Shown piece after piece: positions 23,401 through 31,000 of a stretch of 64,000 nucleotides of DNA. Both the position numbers and the translations under genes were made by a program. The first letter of the stretch is position 1. The number at the start of each line of letters is the position of its first letter. Origin of the DNA: Amyelois transitella (taxonomy: Eukaryota > Arthropoda > Insecta > Lepidoptera > Pyralidae); NCBI RefSeq assembly GCF_032362555.1, contig NC_083515.1, positions 5,677,001-5,741,000 of the forward strand. The letters are read 5' to 3'. The notes beneath the pieces are model-generated. The model made no database searches. It was not told the DNA's origin and saw only the letters and a program-made list of their open reading frames with translations.

Positions 23401-26229
23401 TGTATTAATGTTTTTGTCGGTTATGTTACTCGTGTGACTGGTAAGTCTTACATTTTTATTCTATTTGTTTGCAGATATGGATCCAGAAACAATGTGCCAC
23501 TACAGGTATATCCCCCGGTAGGGAGCAAACCAGTCCCTTTAATGGGTATCCCAGTTCAGATTGAACCACCCGCTAATTACAGAGGGCGTTATGATGGGCC
23601 CCCATTCGAAGATATTCCACCTGGTGTCGAACCACCAGTACCTGGTTTTGAACCTTCGCCATTTGAAAAGCCTCAGTTTGGTCCACTTGGTCCTTTAGAA
23701 CGCGACAGGATTCTTCCACCAATCTTAGAACGAGATAGGATTCCTCCACCAGGCTATAGAGAACCTTATAGGCCCCCATATGTAGAGGGACCACCAGGAT
23801 TTAGAGAGACCCCGGTACCTAACGTTCCGAGCGAAATTCCTGTTCATGTAGGAGACCAACCTCGATATCGAGATAATTTCAGACCAGGCCATTTCCGTGA
23901 TCAGGGACCATATAGGGATGGCCAGCCTTATCGTGATATCGGTTTACAAGGACCATATCGAGAAAATAATTATAGAGGTGGACCACCTCCTTTCCGCGAT
24001 GCGCCTTATAGAAATGCATCTTATCGTGATGGCAGTTTTCGTGAAAACGCTCAACATGGTTTCAGAGAAGGTGCAGCACCTTTCAGACCACCTAGTGCGG
24101 ATCCTCGAGAGCCGCCTCTTAACTTACATGATCCCAATTTCAGAGATGGTTTTAAGGATGAGAATAATCGCGATTCTATGCGTCCTGGTTATCGGCCTAG
24201 TGTTCGAAGTAGGATTGGATCACGACGCAATCCTAATTTGGAATCAGACAGGCATAGAGATGGTCGAAACAGAGAGAGATATCACGATAGTCGAGATCCA
24301 CCTGAACGACTAGAGAGAGTTAAAAATAGAGAAAATCGTGATGGGCGCGAAGAACGGCCAAGAGACTATGAAAGAAGTCGTGAATATGAAAAGGAAAGAG
24401 ACCGTGAGTATGACAGGTCTACACCAGAAAAGAAATCACGTCTGTCGCCTAAAAGGACTAGAGAAATTCGTGAGAAAAAACGTAGTGAATCTAGAGGTAG
24501 ATCGCGTGATAGAGAAAGTAAGCGGGAAAAGAAAGAAGAAAGAGTACGAGAGAAAACTTCAGTTGACCGGAGTAAAGATCACAAAGAAAAAGAGAAAGAT
24601 AAAAAAGTTAAAGAAAAAAAGAAGAAGAAACGAGAAAAAGACACGGAGAAAAAGAAAAAGCGAGATAAAAAAGAGAAAAAGGAGAAAGAAATAACAGTTA
24701 AAAAAGAGGACGAAGCCAATGAGAAGAATGATACTCAGGTAGAGCCAAATGAAACCGGAGATGGTGACGTGCCGCCTGCAGAACACATCAAGGGAACTAA
24801 AACGGAGGACGAAAATAATATAGCGCTTGTAAAAACGGAAATTACACCTATTATAGAAACTGAAAAGAAAATCGACAATGACTTGTATGGCGATGAAGCC
24901 TTCGAAGCTATTGACAAGGAAATTATTCAACATTATGGAAAAACGAATGATACCGATTTACCTCAGGTAATTAAAAAACATGAAAATTCTAAAGAAGAAC
25001 CTTTTGATGGAATCGAACTACAAGCTTCGGCCGAAGAATTAGACTTAAAAGTTGATGTAGAGGTTACTGCTCAAAGCAAAGAAATGTTGGCTCCTCTCCC
25101 AGAGCTTTCTAAATGGGAAGTTGATGAAGACGTAGAAAAAGTAAAGGAACCAGGAGAAATATCTTCTCCAGAAGAAGACGAAGGAGGTAAAGTAACATCC
25201 GATGTTATTAAAAGGGCTGAAAATGCTATTTTCGCTAAAGCTATACATTCATTAAGACCTATTGAAATTAAAAAAATAAGCAGTGATAGACTAAAACTTT
25301 ATGGAGATGAACCACCTAAGAGTTCAATTCAGATCACTGTGCCGGTTGCAGATTCTGAACAAAGACAAATTGAAATTAATGAAAAAAAACGGAGATCATC
25401 AAAAACGCCACCACCACGATTGTCCGTTAAAGATCGTCTTGGAGGAAAAGTTGAAGATATCCGTAGACCTAGGGAAGCTCGTGTTGTACAGAGTACAGTG
25501 GAACGCGTTAAGTCCAGATCTAAAACGCCTAAGAAAGAACAAACTTATAGAAGAGTGACAATTGACCGAGATAGGATAAGGAAAGCTGAAGGAATTGGTA
25601 GATTTGATAACTCGAAGGGTGATAGACGCGTGATTCCTGAACATTTAAAAAATATGGAGAAACATCGTGGTCGTAGTCCTACTGCTGAAAGCAAAAAGAA
25701 AGAACATAAAAGTTCTAAGGAAGAAAAGAGGTCAATTTCTGAAGGTGTACCGCAAACCGAAAGTAATAAAAATGCATCTCAATCAAAGAAAGAAACGGAT
25801 CGTGAAAGGAAAAAGTCGGTTTTAGACGAAGCACAATTTGAGCCTGATTATGACGAGACTTTAGAATCTGAAAATGAGCACAAAGATGACACTGTAAGGA
25901 AACGTTCAGCTTCACCTACAGAACAAACAGAACTAAAAAAACCGAAATTGGAAAATGAAACAATCAAACTAGACTTGACAAACGTTAAAAAGAAGCGTGA
26001 TTCAGACAGCGAGTCCTCTAGTGACTCTGAATACTCGTCGTCATCTTCTTCATCTGACGCTCGCAAGCGTAAGAAGAAAAAGAAACGTAGTAAGAAAAAG
26101 AAGAAACGAGTTGCTAGTGAAAGTGACAGCGAGTCGGATTCCAGTTCCGATGACCACAAGAGGAAAAAGAAAAAACGCAAACATAAGAAGAAGTCGAGTA
26201 AGAAAAAGAAAAAATCTAAACATAAGTAA
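2308..26229 (+). CDS. RBBP6: RBBP6/Snama E3 ubiquitin ligase (18 coding exons)
   Basis: Predicted exons: 2308-2473, 4221-4452, 4604-4715, 4800-4927, 5300-5466, 5547-5637, 5718-5824, 7436-7501, 7667-7867, 10455-10501, 10841-10915, 11301-11365, 11456-11560, 11902-12165, 12946-13035, 13377-13574, 13979-14047, 23475-26229. They sum to 4938 nt (1646 codons with stop), and every junction keeps frame. Domain order is DWNN ubiquitin-like domain (about 1-77), CCHC knuckle (C152, C155, H160, C165), C4C4 RING (C245-C285), Pro/Ala region (357-423), RS-rich region (521-728) and a charged tail with an FEPDYDE motif near 1515 and a lysine-rich end. That order is diagnostic of RBBP6 (fly Snama), a nuclear E3 ligase that acts on p53/YB-1-type substrates and in pre-mRNA 3'-end processing in characterised species. 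The least certain boundary is the exon 7 donor (GG|GTTCGT), chosen because it alone fits the phase of exon 8. Identity is certain; individual weak splice sites are less so. Confidence 0.93.
3077..3472 (+). repeat. family A repeat with internal partial duplication
   Basis: Head GTGCCATGTGGTTCCCG at 3077. The block ATGGGATTCTT...TTTTAGGC occurs twice (3178 and 3309), separated by about 110 bp of unrelated sequence, then the copy continues to a (TATG)n tail. Lies in RBBP6 intron 1. Confidence 0.8.
3868..4090 (+). repeat. family E: LINE 3'-end-like repeat
   Basis: The plus frame GRPRRTYLNQIKNVL...RACMKRVMNVDEAKEVC...WKEVVSAYPSGKEA ends at TGA, followed by (TATG)n. RGRPR...W-type C-termini are common in non-LTR ORF2 proteins, so I infer the 3' end of a LINE. 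Related scraps lie at 21890, 29690, 32583 and 62955. Confidence 0.65.
4604..4715 (+). CDS. RBBP6: RBBP6 exon 3: CCHC zinc knuckle
   Basis: Acceptor TTTTCAG and donor TCG|GTAACA bracket a 112-nt exon coding a C-x2-C-x4-H-x4-C knuckle (CYKCQNRGHWIKDC), the RNA-binding-type zinc finger characteristic of RBBP6. The exon is too short to stand out as an open reading frame. Confidence 0.93.
5300..5637 (+). CDS. RBBP6: RBBP6 exons 5-6: RING domain
   Basis: Exons 5300-5466 and 5547-5637 are split by an 80-nt intron inside the RING. The donor T|GTAGGT and acceptor CTAG|GC recreate the sixth cysteine codon. Cysteines fall at 245, 248, 260/261, 266, 269, 282 and 285, in the order C-x2-C...PCCGNSFCDEC...CPDC. 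This is the histidine-free C4C4 RING that recruits ubiquitin-loaded E2 in RBBP6 proteins. Confidence 0.92.
5825..7435 (+). other. RBBP6 intron 7 with possible retained-intron stop
   Basis: The exon 7 frame runs on past the weak donor for 25 codons and stops at 5899-5901. If retained, this would make a short protein ending just after the RING. No canonical AATAAA was seen close downstream. The rest of the intron is AT-rich, with nothing recognised. Confidence 0.35.
7667..7867 (+). CDS. RBBP6: RBBP6 exon 9: Pro/Ala-rich linker
   Basis: Acceptor GTGCTAG|AT and donor TATG|GTACTC keep phase 1 at both sides. It codes DSSVAGGGAYESDGSADD followed by about 40 residues of mostly proline and alanine, written with very GC-rich CCG/GCG codons. 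The repeat gives long spurious frames on the opposite strand. The donor is weak. Confidence 0.7.
8220..8255. repeat. 15-bp inverted repeat (hairpin) in RBBP6 intron 9
   Basis: AGCTTCGGGGCCTGG at 8220-8234 pairs with 8241-8255 with one mismatch and a 6-nt loop. The local GC content stands out from the AT-rich intron. Function unknown. Confidence 0.7.
8330..8775. mobile_element. TTA-flanked MITE with GC-rich terminal inverted repeats
   Basis: A 440-bp unit (8333-8772) is bounded by TTA on both sides and by inverted termini GCGCTCCTGCA[G/C]ACGATGC, with similarity continuing about 30 bp inward. A 3-bp TTA duplication is the habit of PIF/Harbinger-type elements, so I infer a non-autonomous member. 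It carries no coding capacity and sits inside RBBP6 intron 9. Confidence 0.65.
9541..9900 (-). repeat. probable 3' end of a LINE-like element (fragment)
   Basis: The stretch begins with a short (CAAAT)n-type repeat, as at the 3' end of the CR1-like element at 48541, and continues into a moderately GC-rich segment with a 64-codon minus frame that I do not recognise. The assignment rests mainly on the tail. Confidence 0.3.
10560..10792 (+). repeat. non-autonomous repeat ending in CTAGT
   Basis: Starts TATATAAAATACTCGTGTCACAATG and ends GCCGGGACAGCTAGT. This layout is widely seen in lepidopteran introns and has a Helitron-like CTAGT end. No coding capacity. It lies in RBBP6 intron 10. Confidence 0.5.
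10935..11165 (-). repeat. family A repeat, near-complete, diverged
   Basis: Minus-strand copy carrying the family landmarks in reversed order: CATACACACATAT tail, CAGGGCCAACAGTCTTC, GGTCACGTTAAGCTG, TTTTACGACTTCCATGGC and AGAGATGGAGTGGTCCTATT. It is more diverged than the copy at 54522. Confidence 0.75.
11456..11560 (+). CDS. RBBP6: RBBP6 exon 13 with tandem NAGNAG acceptor
   Basis: The intron ends TTTTTCAGCAG, so splicing can use either AG and would change the protein only from Asn-His-Arg-Pro to Asn-Gln-Pro. The exon codes a Pro/Gly-rich stretch (PYDRHGPPGGPPFNRYPPEP) and ends AATGG|GTATGT in phase 2. Confidence 0.8.
11902..12165 (+). CDS. RBBP6: RBBP6 exon 14: DPLEAF motif and RS repeats
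   Basis: Codes HSEDPLEAFNRMIREKE, matching the conserved DPL.AF...M.EKE motif in RBBP6, then a basic R/E helix and many RSP/SPPR repeats encoded by GC-rich CGC/TCG codons. A second in-frame acceptor lies 6 nt downstream. The RS-type region suggests interaction with splicing or RNA-processing factors. Confidence 0.85.
13377..13574 (+). CDS. RBBP6: RBBP6 exon 16: RS-repeat exon
   Basis: Acceptor CTAAAG|G and donor CATCG|GTATGT define a 198-nt exon giving RSPSPRRRPRSPLRYRSPLR and further RSP repeats. Its open frame has no start codon, and the longer open frames overlapping it (plus and minus strand) are shadows. It joins exons 15 and 17 without a phase break. Confidence 0.85.
15175..15415 (+). 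repeat. family C: tRNA-derived SINE
   Basis: The head has pol III box-like motifs (a TGGCTCTGCGGTAGTACGC A-box region and GGTTCGAATCC B-box), then AGGGCATGATGAGAAAAGAAC and a tail ACTTACTTCGAGGCTAACTCAAT. The same layout recurs at 30243 (+) and 60376-60150 (-). It does not fold as a full tRNA, so I call it a SINE. Confidence 0.8.
16638..17330 (-). pseudogene. mariner transposase relic
   Basis: Minus-strand frames give, in order, an N-terminal helix block (ELKAIVEADPTQTTSELAS), HDRVKQTGKRVSTATLHNRH, the first catalytic region ITCDEN, then PKK and SVWWTSAGVVYYSFLKSGQ. They are broken by stops, frameshifts and an internal deletion between ITCDEN and PKK. The second and third catalytic aspartates are absent. 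The element is dead and belongs to a different mariner lineage from the one at 41527. Confidence 0.8.
18898..19115 (-). repeat. family A repeat
   Basis: Minus copy from CATACATACATATAATTACG to TTTTACGACATCCATGGGAAAGAGATGGAG. The 5' head (GTGCCG...GGTTCCCGGCACC) is missing. Confidence 0.8.
19375..20165. repeat. family D repeat (about 0.8 kb), uninterrupted copy
   Basis: Begins CTGTTGCCCGCGACTTCGTC and carries CTATCCATTTCAGTCAAAA, a GGGTTCGAACATGGACCGCC tRNA-like anticodon/B-box region, TTACGTGAGAATTACACATG and AAATCGGTTCAGTACTTTCG. The same blocks in the same order recur at 30533-31578, where another repeat interrupts them. The open part has no coding capacity. Confidence 0.75.
20766..21030 (+). 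repeat. family A repeat, full length
   Basis: Runs from GTGCCATATGGTTCCCGGCACC through GTCATAAAAGGCGACTAAGG, GGCGATGGGCTAGCAACC, GCTGAACGTGGCCTATCAG and TGTCTACCCCGCAAGG to a (TATG)n tail. With its fixed head, conserved middle and microsatellite tail it looks SINE-like. I cannot exclude a Helitron-type origin. Confidence 0.85.
21890..22000 (-). repeat. family E fragment (LINE C-terminal-like)
   Basis: Minus frame VKNFPNRKVCMKKVMTVNEA parallels VKSTRNRRACMKRVMNVDEA of the copy at 3868-4090. Both are decayed. Flanking sequence 21540-21890 was not recognised. Confidence 0.5.
22319..22368. repeat. 14-bp perfect inverted repeat
   Basis: CGTAAATAAAATAG pairs exactly with CTATTTTATTTACG about 5 nt downstream. 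Short AT-rich hairpin in RBBP6 intron 17. Confidence 0.6.
23475..26229 (+). CDS. RBBP6: RBBP6 terminal exon 18 (918 codons)
   Basis: Starts at TTTGCAG|ATATGG and continues to TAA at 26227. It codes a Pro/Arg-rich part with PYRD/FRD repeats, an RD/RE/RS-rich part, a Lys/Glu-rich segment (about 24540-24720), acidic regions with KWEVDED and LKLYGDEPP motifs, FEPDYDE near 25835 and a Ser/Lys-rich C-terminus ending KKKKKSKHK. In vertebrate RBBP6 this part carries the Rb- and p53-binding regions; that equivalence is inferred from position. Long frames on the other strand here are shadows of lysine codons. Confidence 0.93.
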
Positions 26230-26423
26230 GGATTGGTTTAAAGTAGATCAGTATACTTTTTCTTTTATTAAAGCAAATTTTTGCATTTGCAGAATAGAAT
26301 AAGATATCCCATAGTTTTTTTGCTGTATTCAATTGTAACAACCTTACATTCGTAAGACGTTTGTCGTTTTGATATACATAATAATACACATATGTATATA
26401 TAGATTTTGCGTCAAATGTTTTA

Positions 26424-26429
26424 AATAAA
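26424..26429 (+). promoter_or_regulatory. polyadenylation signal, RBBP6
   Basis: AATAAA about 195 nt after the RBBP6 stop codon, the first canonical hexamer downstream. Confidence 0.6.
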
Positions 26430-27844
26430 CTCCCAACTCATAGTATCGTTTTATTTTCACCAAAAGCCATAGTTTGTTTACGTAGTGTGTGTATTGTGGA
26501 TATAGTGTAGAAATTCAAGGACGTGTTTCTTTCTTAAGATTCTACATATCAAGGTACATTATCTATGGTATAGCCTTGGTGTTGAATCTACATAGTTAGC
26601 TAGCTTCCTTGGGAAATTCTAGAAGAAATTTCTCCTGATTCTTTCTCTGTGCTAAATTTCGTCAACATCGGTCCAGTTGTTTATGAGATGAGTTGCATAT
26701 AAGTATTGACCACTTGGAAGAAAACTAATTAAAAAAATATATAAAGTTTTCTTTATTTTTGATAAAAATAACAATACCAATACGAATATATTAAAATTAA
26801 AAATGACCACAAAAGAGTTTACAAACAAACAAACAAAATACATATTATAAATTTAGGAACTGCATTATTAATCAAGTCCAGTTGAGGCATAGAGAGGTGT
26901 AAGAGGCGGCGACTAAGGAAAAAGTCTACCCCGAAGGGATATAGACGTGATTATATGTAATGTACGAATGAATAAATATTATTTCGGTAATGCTAAAAGG
27001 CTACCTTCATACTTACTTTCAGCTAATACCTACTAGAAATCTCGTATGACGTAATACGTGGGGCTTGTTGGGAAACTAAAAATATAAATACCTATCCAAA
27101 AGGTTTCAGTCAATAGTAAAAACTCCTGATCTAATCTAACTAGACAGCAACAACAAATTTCCAGTAAACTTTACCAAATACTCCATAGCCACCAACCAGC
27201 ACCAGCACTCATGTACCTAAGTAATTAAAAATAGGTATCTATTAACATAACACCAGATGATAAAAGTAATGCATGGATACAACGAAAAAACGCTATGAAA
27301 TTATATTAAGTAAACCAACAGCGTACCAGTGTTTTTACAATGATCTTGGTTATATCTTCAAGCCAATGATAGGTCATATAACATACTAATAATTCTAAGA
27401 GATTTTCTTCAGTGTTAGTCCTTTAGACCACATAAGGAACCTACTTACGTACATGCTAAAATTCTAGAACCAGCGGTTTGTGCTATGAGTTGATTTGTCT
27501 GTCACAGTGTCTTTTAAAATTATTCTAAGATCACAGATGTGTAATAATCCTTTTTTATATTAGATACATACTAGCTGTTACTCGAGGTTTTCTCACTGAC
27601 CGGCAGTACAAATTAGTAGCGAGCGTCATGTTTTTGCGTCAATAGCGCAAGTAGACGCTTTAAGTTAATTTATACATGTTTATTTTTCCTTTTGATAGAA
27701 ATAAAATGATTTCTCGAGCTATATACACTCTCCAGTCCATCGATTATTCTTACACAAATCATGCAAGACAAACAGACACTTTTCTGTTTATAGTATTACT
27801 ATGGATAAGTATTGAATAAAAGACCGTACAAAAACAATGTTACA
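26430..27844. other. intergenic space between convergent genes
   Basis: Contains only a family A tail fragment (about 26901-26965, with GTCTACCCCGAAGGGATATAGACGTG) and AT-rich sequence. No gene recognised. Confidence 0.6.
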
Positions 27845-27850
27845 TTTATT
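27845..27850 (-). promoter_or_regulatory. polyadenylation signal, SLC6 copy A
   Basis: TTTATT on the plus strand is AATAAA on the minus strand, 236 nt downstream of the stop codon of the transporter. Confidence 0.5.
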
Positions 27851-28085
27851 GAGTAAGAACTTACAAAAAATATACATATACTTTTCAGTGAACTTTTCTC
27901 TGAAACAAGCTTATTAAAAATCGGTCTTCGTTCTCACACCTTCGTGTAGGTAACTACTAAACAAATTATTTTTTAAAGTCCTATTTCTTAAGGAAATTGT
28001 CTCAATCCTTATTAGACAAATACAAAATTAAAACAATAAATAGAATCTAAAGACACATTGTGATAAGAATAAGTATAGTAGAGTT

Positions 28086-31000
28086 TTACGATTTCCAACG
28101 GTAGCCTCCGATTAGAGAGAGTCCGATGTGGTGGAACCAATTCTTTCGCTTTATTTCCCTGTCGTATTTCGCATTCCGTCGGAAGATCAGCCATTCTTCC
28201 CGTAATGTCTCATCGCTGGGACCGTAATCATCTTTCTTTCTAAACGCTGTTTTCACAGTCTGAAAAAGAATCATGTAGAGTGGTAGCGTAGGTGAAGTTA
28301 GCATTAAGTATATATTAAGTGAAATAAAGAATAATAAAAGAGTAAGAGCAAATACTAAGGTAAAATAATCGTAAATTACTTGGAAAACTACCAAAAGAAA
28401 TGTAGATAAAGTGCGTATTCTTCTTGACTACAATTTCAGACAAGTGAAGTTTCATTATTGAAATTGACATCTATACGCCACAAGTTACAACTACCAATCA
28501 CGCAACGCTATGAGTCTAAATCAACGAAAAGTATAAATCGCGCAAGCAAAGATTTCACAGATTGGAGCATATATATGCAACCTCCTAAACAACATCATTG
28601 GAACCGCGGTTCCTCAGGCATAATACCTAGCTTGGCGGAAGATCTTCTCTTTGGTGCCGGTCGAGCCGAATCGTCGCTCTCGCTACACTATCTACTATTA
28701 CTACTTATTTGAATATATAGTAGTTATAGTTAGTGAGCTAGTGGGAAAGAACGGATCATTAAGGACGGTGGAATTTAGTCAAGTGGAGAACGGGCTTTGA
28801 ATGTAACTACATTCGGTCCAACTGAGTAAAGTTTACTCAGTTTTGTCTGTATTAAGGGTTCCATAGTACAGTACCGGCTGCATTATGTGAAAGTTTCCTT
28901 AAAATTAAATTTATTTGTATTTTATGCACCCATAAACCCAGCTTTCTTTATTTCTATTGAGATTGTAGGTGATCATCGAGCCAACCAATGACATCTACAA
29001 ACGTTCCTGTAGGAATTTTAATAAAGGTTTCATTGTTGAAGTTATTACCTCAGTACAACTATTAGATCTGTATTTCACTAGAGCCACAATTATAAATATA
29101 GGAATCAACGCCATTCCCACGTATTGTAGTAAATCGCCAGCAACTGAAACAAAGAACGTCAATATAATGAAACTATTTCATTTGATGTTTTCTTTTATTT
29201 AAGTATATTGTTGTGTACGTATACGCCAAGTCCCGTCAGCCACGTTTGTAGCTAAACATGCAGTTACCAAAGGCACCGCAGGAAAGCGTCTGGGCGCACA
29301 ATCATAATGGCAGGATCAGATACGTCATAAGAACTTGAACACTCAACACCCGTCATCTGCGTAAGAAATGACTTACTATATGCTACTTGGGGATACTCGT
29401 AGTCACCGTAGAGAAGCGTGGTGGTAGTGATCATGGCGTACATGAACACGACGATCATGATGGCCGGCGTAACGATGGACCAGCAGATACGCCAGTAGAA
29501 CGATGTCTTGATGCCCAACATAAATTCTATATCAAGACACAGGTTCTCCAATCCTGAAATTTTTAATAATTTTGGTTTATATAATAAGGGAACGGTATAA
29601 AGACATTACTAACAATCAAAGGTCGTTCTTTTGCTTACATAGCAAGCTAATACCTGCTAAAAATTACTAAAACATACATTATACAAATCACGCCCCTTTC
29701 CCGGAGGGTAGGTAGAGACTACATTTTTTTCACTTGCCACAATACCTGCATACTTCTTTCATCTCATTCACAAAACAAATAAAAATTGGAGCTTAATTTA
29801 GTAGGTAGGTAGGTATTTCGTTATAATAGGTAATTTGTGACAAATCCGTGAATAAGAATAGAAAGAATTCATCAGCTACTTATATATACGTCATACAGAA
29901 ATCGGTTCTGTAGTTTCGGTCTCATCAAAGCGGGTCAAACAGGCGAGCAGCACTTAAGCCCATGTTTTCAAGTAGTTTGTATGTGTAATTAAATGACTAG
30001 TAGATATCATAGAGTAAATAACAAACCATAGATCCAGAATACGCCGATAGTCTCAACTATAGCCGCAAACAATCGCATAAATGTTCCACCGTAGTGATCT
30101 ACCAACTCCAGGATGTATTGGCCGCCCTGAAATATTTTGTTATTTTATTATTATGCTTGGAAAACCTCAAAAAGGAACTATAATTTTGTAAGTATACATT
30201 GCAGACATATCGAGATAAAGATATTGTTTTTTCATGCTTATTACGGCCTCTATGGCGCAGCGGTGGTACGCTTGTCTGTGACACCGGAGGTCCCGGGTTC
30301 GAATCCCGGCCAGGGCATGAGAAAAGAACTTTTTCTGATTGGCCTGGGTCTTGGTTGTTTATCTATATCATAAATAAATACGGGACGAATTACACTGAGT
30401 GAGTTAGCCTCGAAGTAAATTCGAGACTTGTGTTACGGGATCAATACAAGTCTCGAACTTACTTCGAGGCTAACTCAATCAGTGTAATTTGTTCCGTATT
30501 TATATTTATTTATTTATTTCATATAATATATAGTACTAGCTTTTGCTCGCGACTTCGTCCACGTAAATTTCGAGTTGAATCTTGATCATACAGTCAGATA
30601 CAGACAGACAGACAAAAAATGTAAAAAAAATCTCTATCCATTTCAGTCAAAAGTATTAAATGTACAGACAAACTATTTTTACCGTTTTATTATATGTAGT
30701 ATTTTGATTTTCAGTTTTTTTAAATAAAATACTCAAAAAACACAAAAAAATATATATTTAATAAAAAAAAAAAGTTTTGTTGTCGAACTTGGACCGCCAA
30801 CTTCAGTCTCACGCGCCAACCACTGGGCCACCGAGGCCGTTGTAGTGGTGTCGAAATTAAAGTAGACTACATACATACATATGGTCACGTCTATATCCCT
30901 TGCGGGGTAGACAGAGCCAACAGGCTTGAAAAGACTGAATGGCCACGTTCAGCTATTTGGCTTAATAATAGAATACATACATACATATGGTCACGACTAT

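Larger units (their letters stand above)
14048..23474 (+). other. RBBP6 intron 17 (9.4 kb, repeat-laden)
   Basis: Holds a tRNA-type SINE (15175), mariner relic (16640), family A copies (18898, 20766), family D repeat (19375) and a family E fragment (21890). The open frame running 284 nt upstream into the last exon is hydrophobic intronic sequence, excluded by the TTTGCAG acceptor at 23474 and by phase. Confidence 0.8.

Noticed and set aside
23191..23474. N-terminal extension of the large 1012-codon frame (a hydrophobic, signal-like start)
   Set aside because: It lies upstream of a strong acceptor (TTTGCAG) that joins exon 17 in phase; the extension is intron sequence open by chance.
24559..25248. 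Minus-strand Phe/Leu-rich frames resembling membrane proteins
   Set aside because: They are complements of lysine- and glutamate-rich codons of RBBP6 exon 18.
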